The notes beneath the pieces are model-generated. The model was given only the letters and a program-made list of their open reading frames with translations, was not told the origin of the DNA and searched no databases. This document shows positions 59,001-64,000 of a DNA stretch of 64,000 bases, piece after piece. Source of the stretch: Phymorhynchus buccinoides. Its lineage: Eukaryota > Mollusca > Gastropoda > Neogastropoda > Raphitomidae. The position numbers were made by a program, and so were the translations under genes. The stretch covers positions 38,221,280 to 38,285,279 of the forward strand of contig CM065682.1 in NCBI GenBank assembly GCA_017654935.2, read 5' to 3'. Position 1 is the stretch's first letter; every line of letters begins with the position of its first letter.

Positions 59001-60023
59001 AAAATTATTCAGTGTCACTCACATATATTCTACCCAAACAATATGAATCAGGTTTATTACAGATATATAAAGTCAATCCTTATGGAATTAAAGGTCACCG
59101 GCTGTGCGGACAATGATTAATTAACTTATCGAGTGATTAAGACTCACATCAAATGGACTGCCATGTGCAGCAATAAGTACTGCCAATAGCTGTACTCAAT
59201 CCCAGGCCACACTTTGATTTTAATCACCTCCACGGCCCACCATGGAAGTCCATATGTATAAAAAGTATTTAGTTGTGTGATTGTGATCACTGATGACAAA
59301 TATAAATTAAATTAAGGCAAATTTTTTTAATATTTTTAAGTGTTATAATACATTGTAAACTGAGTGAGTGGGCGATATCAAAATTGACTGAACGAATGTG
59401 CATTCATGATCTTTCTATATTAAACTTAGTATTATATATTTACTTATAACCTACTATTTCTAAAGTTCCACAATGCCTGCATGCATGTGTGTGTGTGTGT
59501 GTGCGTGTGTGTGTCTGTGCGTGTGCGCGTGTGTGTACATGTCACTGTATGCACTTTGAAGACTATCGAAGCAAAATGTAAGTAATATTACTAATAATGT
59601 AAACAAAAGTCACATTTGTTTGAGTTTCTATTCTTTACTGATTAACTCCAACATAATGTTTGATAGCTAACTTCGTTTTTGTATACACACAAACCCACAA
59701 TGTTTCTTTTTTTTATTATATGAGACTTTAAACCAAAGCAATGTCCAATAACCTTTTTCTTTACCTGACTGTGAAAATATCCACTTCAAAAGCAGTGAAA
59801 TGTGCAATGCTAGTCCTCCCCAGCAATTGATGGAGGCTGGAATTATCTCCTCTTCTTTGCCTTCAAATCTAGTGGGTATAAACACAGCGTCTTCATTATT
59901 GCTATCACTATCATCCGGGCCTACTTTGAAGACCACAACTGTTGTCCCTGGCTCTTTTTCCTTCCATTTTCCCTTCGACTGTGTATGGCTACTTCCTCTG
60001 CTTTTGCCTTTGGAAGTCATCAT
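49855..60023 (-). CDS. CTDSPL: CTD small phosphatase-like protein (SCP family), 8 exons, 331 residues
   Basis: Minus-strand exons: 60023-59765, 57702-57554, 57033-56932, 55524-55468, 54423-54331, 53082-52984, 51244-51158, 50004-49855. All junctions are AG/GT and in phase. SCP phosphatases remove phosphate from Ser5 of the RNA polymerase II CTD and from some signalling proteins, using an aspartyl-phosphate intermediate. Visible motifs in order: the cysteine-rich FFCCF motif (palmitoylation and membrane targeting in the family), YLLPAV, catalytic [16 protein letters not shown] (DxDxT), [93 protein letters not shown] and [20 protein letters not shown]. The catalytic domain is intact. Length exceeds the vertebrate 260-276 because of an unusual first exon. 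Confidence 0.95.
50353..50721. mobile_element. TTAA-flanked MITE, 369 bp
   Basis: Starts TTAACTCTTTCGTTCCTGAG, with GAACC just inside. The right side has GGTTCTCAGGAATGAA and ends AAAGAGTTAA. It lies in the last CTDSPL intron. Confidence 0.7.
51158..51244 (-). CDS. CTDSPL: CTDSPL exon 7
   Basis: 87 nt, 29 codons: [20 protein letters not shown], then [14 protein letters not shown] is the conserved metal-binding loop near the C-terminal side of the active site. Acceptor TCTTCCAG, donor GCT|GTGAGT. Confidence 0.97.
51347..51660. mobile_element. Foldback element with telomere-like centre, about 314 bp
   Basis: Arms of about 120 bp: TATTTTTCCGTTATTGCC, TTTCTTACCATACATAAAGC, TGTATTTTAGGAACATTTTT and GGAATACTAACCCTA are inverted at the right. 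Both arms contain degenerate CCCTAA/TTAGGG strings next to the centre. It lies in CTDSPL intron 6. Confidence 0.85.
51925..52105 (+). repeat. Retroposon-tail-like repeat
   Basis: GCCAAATTTCATTACGATTG, GTTCAGTGGTTTAGGCGCTA and a run of ACACAC/ACATAC look like the 3' end of an RTE-type LINE that I recognise from invertebrates (recall only). Confidence 0.45.
52110..52481 (-). mobile_element. Inverted-repeat element, ATGGGYGCWACTC family, copy 2
   Basis: Starts GGGTGCAACTC and ends GAGTAGCACCCAT. Reverse-oriented relative of 4360-4730, sharing CAGGGACCCATGGCCCC, CCCCAAATCGCTTGTGG and CAGACAGTTAAAATGAT. Confidence 0.72.
52984..53082 (-). CDS. CTDSPL: CTDSPL exon 6
   Basis: 99 nt, 33 codons: [20 protein letters not shown], then [13 protein letters not shown]. 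Acceptor TTGCAG, donor AAA|GTAAGC. Confidence 0.97.
53212..53536. mobile_element. Head-to-head dimer of the pogo-like MITE, 325-bp palindrome
   Basis: TACAGTGGAACCTCCCTTAT at the left, ATAAGGGAGGTTCCACTGTA at the right. Each half is itself a near full-length copy of the 5120-5284 element, joined near GGGAGGTTCCAAGACC (53376). Confidence 0.82.
53531..53600. repeat. TAG trinucleotide repeat
   Basis: GTAGTAGTAG repeats begin exactly where the MITE dimer ends, growing from its terminal TGTAG. Confidence 0.9.
54331..54423 (-). CDS. CTDSPL: CTDSPL exon 5
   Basis: 93 nt, 31 codons: [20 protein letters not shown], then [11 protein letters not shown]. Acceptor TGTGCAG, donor AAG|GTAAGA. FTAS carries the second HAD-type motif of the phosphatase fold. 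Confidence 0.97.
55468..55524 (-). CDS. CTDSPL: CTDSPL exon 4
   Basis: 57 nt, 19 codons, [19 protein letters not shown], acceptor TTGCAG and donor CAG|GTAGGT. Nearly identical to the vertebrate segment. Confidence 0.96.
55765..56330. mobile_element. TA-flanked element, TACAGACAAACCTC family, 566 bp
   Basis: Starts TACAGACAAACCTCTATTTT and ends AAAATAGGGGTTTGTCTGTA. AAGACTTCC and GGTCGT motifs occur inside both ends. It lies in CTDSPL intron 3. Confidence 0.8.
56618..56794. mobile_element. TA-flanked MITE, pogo/Tigger-like
   Basis: TACAGTGGAACCTCCCTTAT at the left and GAGAGGTATCACTGTA at the right. Interior GACATTGCCCTTCT and TAAGTATT match 5120-5284 inversely. Confidence 0.78.
56932..57033 (-). 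CDS. CTDSPL: CTDSPL exon 3, catalytic DLDET
   Basis: 102 nt, phase 0 to 0, donor AAG|GTATCT. It encodes [20 protein letters not shown], then [14 protein letters not shown]. The first Asp of DLDET is the nucleophile in this family and the second acts as general acid. Confidence 0.97.
57554..57702 (-). CDS. CTDSPL: CTDSPL exon 2, FFCCF motif
   Basis: 149 nt, phase 1 to 0, acceptor TTGTTTCAG and donor TTG|GTAAGT. It encodes [20 protein letters not shown], a run of nine Asn from an AAC/AAT microsatellite, then [21 protein letters not shown] and VEENG are shared with vertebrate CTDSP1 and CTDSPL. The poly-Asn tract is not. Confidence 0.93.
58015..58178. mobile_element. TA-flanked MITE, TACAGTGGAGAACTGATAAC family, copy 1
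   Basis: Starts TACAGTGGAGAACTGATAAC and ends GCTATTTACTGTA. The interior matches 60707-60895 in reverse (TCAGTCCCTTCAATTTTGAC). Confidence 0.72.
58538..58857 (-). repeat. Interspersed repeat, copy 2 (pair with 43136-43437)
   Basis: Same motif order as copy 1; a poly-G run has expanded inside it at 58718-58732. Confidence 0.75.
59765..60023 (-). CDS. CTDSPL: CTDSPL candidate first exon, atypical N-terminus
   Basis: 259 nt from two adjacent ATGs ([12 protein letters not shown]) to CAGTCAG|GTAAAG. The donor leaves one base, exactly the phase the next exon needs. The 86 residues are Lys/Ser-rich, then acidic (DDSDSNNED), then hydrophobic ([13 protein letters not shown]). This does not resemble the usual short N-terminus with an IITQV motif. 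It may be an alternative first exon, with the canonical one beyond 64000, or the match of donor and phase may be chance. Confidence 0.5.
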
Positions 60024-60630
60024 CTACAGGCTGTAAGTTAGCTGTACAAACAATCAACTGTTAATGGGTGTGACAACTTTGGACACAGCAATTAACTCCC
60101 CCTAAAACATCACAGCATCATGCTTCAGAATGACTGATGCATGATTAACTCAAGTGCACTTTGTAATCATACAACCAATCTATCCAAGCAACTGTAATGA
60201 CAACGCTTCAGGCACAATGAATCATAGCTCAAGCCACTCCATACAACCACTGAAGCTAGAATAACAAAGAGCCACTCTTTTAGCAATGCCCCACAACCTT
60301 TTTGCGATTAACTTATTCACAAGCACAGTTATAATAAAGTCACAAACGTTTTAGAACAATATGAACACAGAATGACTAATTCCAATATAATAGCCCCCAA
60401 AAGATGACAGCTCCAATTTTCAAACTGTTTATCACAACGATGATGTTCACAAACTGCTGTGAGAACTTGAACTTGAAGCGATGACTCACTGCCAAACCTA
60501 GTGACAACATCTGGGCTACGTCAACGAGCTAGAGACAGAAACACCTAAGCAGCCCCAAACCAATCTTCACTTTACATCTGTTGCCGCAGCAGTAAATAAT
60601 CAATATATTAGTAGTAATATCTGTTATTAA

Positions 60631-60670
60631 TACAGTGGATGGGAGGTCTTATAAGGGAGGTTCCACTGTA
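60631..60670. mobile_element. Residual pogo-like MITE end pair, 40 bp
   Basis: TACAGTGGATGGGAGGTC joined almost directly to TTATAAGGGAGGTTCCACTG and TA. Only the ends remain, as after internal deletion. Confidence 0.65.
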
Positions 60671-60706
60671 TAGGACACACCACCTCCATTTCTATCACCT
60701 TGTCCC

Positions 60707-60895
60707 TATAGTATATGCAGCAAAAATCGCTTACGTCAAAATTGAAGGGACTGAAATTTTATTTTGAGATAGCCAATATTTTGAGTTAAGACTTTTCAAC
60801 ATGGAGATTATTATACTGGGACCCACAAATTATTGTGAGTTATCCAGTAATTTTTTTAGCTAGATCCGTTTTTGAGTTATCAGTTCTCCACTGTA
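60707..60895. mobile_element. TA-flanked MITE, TACAGTGGAGAACTGATAAC family, copy 2 (reversed)
   Basis: Ends GTTATCAGTTCTCCACTGTA. GTCAAAATTGAAGGGACTGA matches copy 1 inversely. Confidence 0.72.
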
Positions 60896-60965
60896 TTTGC
60901 TTATCTTTCTCTCATTATGGAGCGGTTTGTTTGTTTGATTAATAACCAAAAGATTACAATACATT

Positions 60966-61215
60966 TTAACCTTTTCACTGCCAAAGTAGCATTTTAGCAC
61001 CACAGTGATTTAACACAGGTCATTAAATTAAAAGGCATCAAATTGGGGTCTATTATCCAAAGACCCAAATGTCTTAGTTTTGGGAAGTAAGAATAGACCT
61101 TATTTTTATATATGCCACAGAAAAATCCCCAATACCGCAGATGGATTTTGTTCTATACCCAGGTAAATTTAATGGACATTTTTGGCTGAAATATGGCTGG
61201 CGGTGAAAAGGTTAA
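60966..61215. mobile_element. TTAA MITE, CCCTTTCACCGCCA family
   Basis: TTAACCTTTTCACTGCCA at the left, TGGCGGTGAAAAGGTTAA at the right, 250 bp, opposite orientation to 9719-9965. Confidence 0.85.
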
Positions 61216-61486
61216 ATGAAGTTACCGTTTGTTCAAAACTTCATTTAATTATGTTCTTTTGATTTTTCCTGATGCTTAGAGATTGGTTTCACTCTGTATG
61301 ACATAACTTATTACTGAAAATGAAATATAACAATACTCAAAGAGAATTGATTTACTGTCAAGATCATTTTTATTCTGAGTATGTAAATCCTATGAAATGT
61401 AGTGTAGTTTATTCTAATCCATATATAGCATAGCAGATATTTATATAGGTGACAAGTTTTAAACACTTATTTAAATATCCATTAAT

Positions 61487-61487
<1 letters not shown>

Positions 61488-61526
<39 letters not shown>
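61488..61526. repeat. CA microsatellite
   Basis: About 38 bases of CA, ending at the left end of the next element. Confidence 0.95.
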
Positions 61527-61528
<2 letters not shown>

Positions 61529-62023
61529 GCTCTGTTACAATCTCCAGGGACAAATTACTTAAAAATCAGGGACAGAGACTTATTTCCAGGGTTGCATGAC
61601 ATTACATCATGCATCAGGGTCAAAATAAACATTAACATTTGATTATTTTGTGATCTACCAAAATGTCAGCGACTGGATTGTTTGGTAGTCTTCTAGGTTC
61701 TATCCATTAGAGTAAAGAAACCATGTGTTGTCCCACATGGCTGAAAGGCCAAAGAGGGCGTAAAACCCTATTATCATGAAACCATGTGTAACATGTCTGT
61801 AAGGACATTTTCAACAGTATCGGGGTGCTCCTGCATTCAATATTAACTTATTAAGGTATGTCAGCTAACAAGACAAGTGATAGAACTCTCTAAAGAATAT
61901 GTTAGTGTTTTGATTCTACTCAGTTTCCAGGGACACCAGATAGAAAAGTGGATTCCAGGGAGAGGCTGCCATTTTTGACTGTTTCACGGGACAATTACCC
62001 CTAAGGGACGGTAGGCAGCCCTG
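61525..62023. mobile_element. Possible hAT-like element inserted in a CA microsatellite, 499 bp
   Basis: CAGGGCT at the left, AGCCCTG at the right, both flanked by CACACACA. The inverted repeat is only 7 bp, so this is tentative. CCAGGGA motifs recur inside both ends. Confidence 0.45.
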
Positions 62024-62143
62024 CACACACACAATTAGTTTAATACCACAAAGACCACTTATTCTATGGAAACTTCAGATCCATCTCAGATAAGGTGTAC
62101 TAACAAAGTGAAGTTACAACAGTAAGTAGTACCTTTCTACTTA

Positions 62144-62422
62144 AAACTACGGGCATTCATACCTCTATCCAGTTTCAAATTACATTTTCAAAACTGGGGA
62201 GAGAACAAATGACCCTCTCCAAATGAGGTTTGTAATTCTACAGATTGCACAATGATAGACATGCTTAGAATCAGGTTCACTTAAAACTACAGGCATTCAT
62301 ACCTCTATCCAGTTTCAAATTACATTTTTCAAAACTGGGGAGAGAACAAATTACCCTCTCCAAATGAGGTTTGTAATTCTACAGATTGCACAATGATAGA
62401 TATGCTTAGAATCAGGTTCATA
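62144..62422 (+). repeat. Two-copy tandem repeat, about 140 bp
   Basis: GGCATTCATACCTCTATCCA, GGGGAGAGAACAAAT and CAATGATAGAYATGCTTAGA occur twice in order with few differences. Confidence 0.92.
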
Positions 62423-62590
62423 GAATTAAAAAAAATTATGTTTTGTTCAGTTGCAGACCAGCTGTGCTCTGTTGTAGAACATATGCCAAATTCGATGGCA
62501 TAATAATGGGGGGTGGGGGGGGGGGGGGGGGGATGAAAAGACAAACAATACAGGCAAAATTAATGTCAAAATGTCCTAATTACGAAAAGT

Positions 62591-62834
62591 TTAACCCTTT
62601 CACCGCCAATGTCGTATTTTAGCACCACAATGGTTAAACACCCATGTTACTAAAAGGCAACAAATCAGGACCTGTTATCCAAAGACCCTATTTTCTTAAT
62701 TTTCGGAGGTAAAGATAGGCCTAATCTTTATATGTCACAGAGATTTCGCAATATTGAAAATATTTTATTTTCTCTACCCAGTTAAGTTTAATGGTATTTT
62801 TGGGCTGAAAAATGGCTGGCGGTGAAAGGGTTAA
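62591..62834. mobile_element. TTAA MITE, CCCTTTCACCGCCA family
   Basis: TTAACCCTTTCACCGCCA and TGGCGGTGAAAGGGTTAA, a perfect 18-bp inverted repeat, 244 bp. Confidence 0.9.
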
Positions 62835-63752
62835 AGAAAGACAATAGATAAACTTCATAAAGATAAGATACTCTGACTTCTAAGAAAATAAAAAGGTAAA
62901 GAAAAGAAAGCTTACAGTTACAACTAAGTTACAGTGTAAAGTTCTGTAACTCACTAACTGTGTAAATTACAGCATTTTACAGATTAAGTAAAAGGCAACT
63001 TTTTTTCTCAGATCGAGACAATGGGTGCTTTTTATTTGCATGATGCACTTAATTAGCTATTAATACTAGTCTCTAAAATACTGTACCGGTACTTGCTTCA
63101 CACAATGGTGAAAAAGCTCAGAGATAAAAAAAAAAAATTAATCTCAACAAACAAAAACAAGATTCAGGAAGGTAAAAAACCAGAAAGGAAGCTTTTTTAA
63201 TTAAGTTATTAAAAAGGAAGAAAGCAAACTTCAAAACTGAGGTCAGATAACAGTCATTGTGATAAGCAGTCTGACTTACTCATTTACCTTTTAACCTAGT
63301 TCCGTTATTCTAGAAACTTTAGAGTATTGAAAAGATTAACAGACTGCACAGACCACACTGTCACAGTAGCAGTAGTAAGCCTACCCCTCTTTAAAATGTG
63401 GCCTTACATGATCTTTCTTGCTTGTTTCTCTTTCATTTTTTCCGACATTTGTGTACCCCCAGTTCTAGTATGAGAAGAGTGTGCACAAGCACAGAAACCC
63501 ATGCGCATGATAACCCATCCACAATCGGAATCCGCAAATAAACAAAAAGTAAGAAACATGCAGATGGGATAATTTATACGGATGGAATTCCGCACATGTT
63601 TATATGTACACACATCTTCATATTTCTTACTTCCAAATACTGTAGGGTTTTTTGTGGATTGAGGATGGGTTTCCGCGTGTATCAGTATGTGTACATGCCC
63701 TAATAATAATAAGCAATTACTAATAGGAACGGAGACTGCATTTCTCTGTTCT

Positions 63753-63754
<2 letters not shown>

Positions 63755-63825
<71 letters not shown>

Positions 63826-63838
63826 CTGTGTGTGTGTG
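63755..63838. repeat. TG microsatellite
   Basis: About 68 bases of pure TG followed by interrupted TG. Confidence 0.96.
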
Positions 63839-64000
63839 CCTGCATGTGTGCACAGTATGCATGTGTGTGTGTAAACAGTATGCATGTGTGTGTGTAAAAA
63901 AAAACACCATGTTTTTGGTGTGTACGTCATTATGTGTGTATATGAACAGATAACCGAAAGAAGACAGATCATATAGGGAATTGGCCAGATTGTTTGTGAT

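Larger units (their letters stand above)
60024..64000. other. CTDSPL upstream or first-intron sequence
   Basis: No exon recognised. It holds MITEs (60631, 60707, 60966, 61525, 62591), a two-copy tandem repeat (62144-62422) and CA and TG microsatellites. No promoter motif could be supported. Confidence 0.5.

Noticed and set aside
49855..60023. Intronic miR-26, which lies in vertebrate CTDSP gene introns
   Set aside because: I did not notice the miR-26 seed or hairpin in the introns on either strand, and the association is known from vertebrates.

Overview
This is invertebrate animal nuclear DNA, most likely from a mollusc and perhaps a gastropod. The phylum is an inference from gene sequence, repeat style and intron structure; no marker here fixes a species. 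The evidence for eukaryotic DNA is short exons bounded by GT/AG splice sites with consistent phases, one nuclear-type tRNA, very long CT, TG and poly-G tracts, and dense MITE, LINE-tail and SINE-like repeats. I see no operons, CRISPR arrays, phages or prokaryotic genes.

Two protein-coding genes can be reconstructed, and they converge. (1) Plus strand, 3392-18842: the 3' part of the cohesin-release factor gene WAPL. Fourteen exons join without a break into 672 residues that cover the whole C-terminal WAPL domain and end at a natural TGA. The N-terminal exons lie upstream of the window. (2) Minus strand, 60023-49855: a small CTD phosphatase of the SCP/FCP class (CTDSPL-like). Eight exons give 331 residues with the DLDET catalytic motif. 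The first exon is unlike the usual family N-terminus and may be an alternative start. About 31 kb lie between the two stop codons. That interval holds a tRNA-Lys(UUU) gene at 33604-33676 and otherwise transposon remnants and, probably, the 3' UTRs of both genes. A 1490-bp, almost perfect tandem duplication occupies 38872-41850.

Layout: 1-3391, WAPL intron or upstream sequence with a tandem repeat and a long CT tract; 3392-18842, WAPL exons with intronic minisatellites; 18843-about 21.1 kb, probable WAPL 3' UTR; 21.2-38.9 kb, repeat-rich intergenic DNA with TTAA-flanked MITEs, a 1.06-kb foldback element, LINE tails and the tRNA; 38.9-49.85 kb, AT-rich and gene-free, possibly a long CTDSPL 3' UTR; 49.85-60.02 kb, CTDSPL; 60.02-64 kb, upstream or first-intron DNA with MITEs and microsatellites.

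The most interesting signal is the way tandem duplications sit on exon edges of WAPL. Acceptors of three exons and the donor of a fourth have been copied 2 to 6 times into the neighbouring intron, leaving runs of decoy splice sites. A TTAA-flanked MITE has landed inside one of these arrays, so sister units show its empty target site. Other highlights are a 1.06-kb near-complete palindrome built from nested hairpins, two foldback elements with telomere-like motifs at their centre, and several inverted-repeat element families with readable target duplications.
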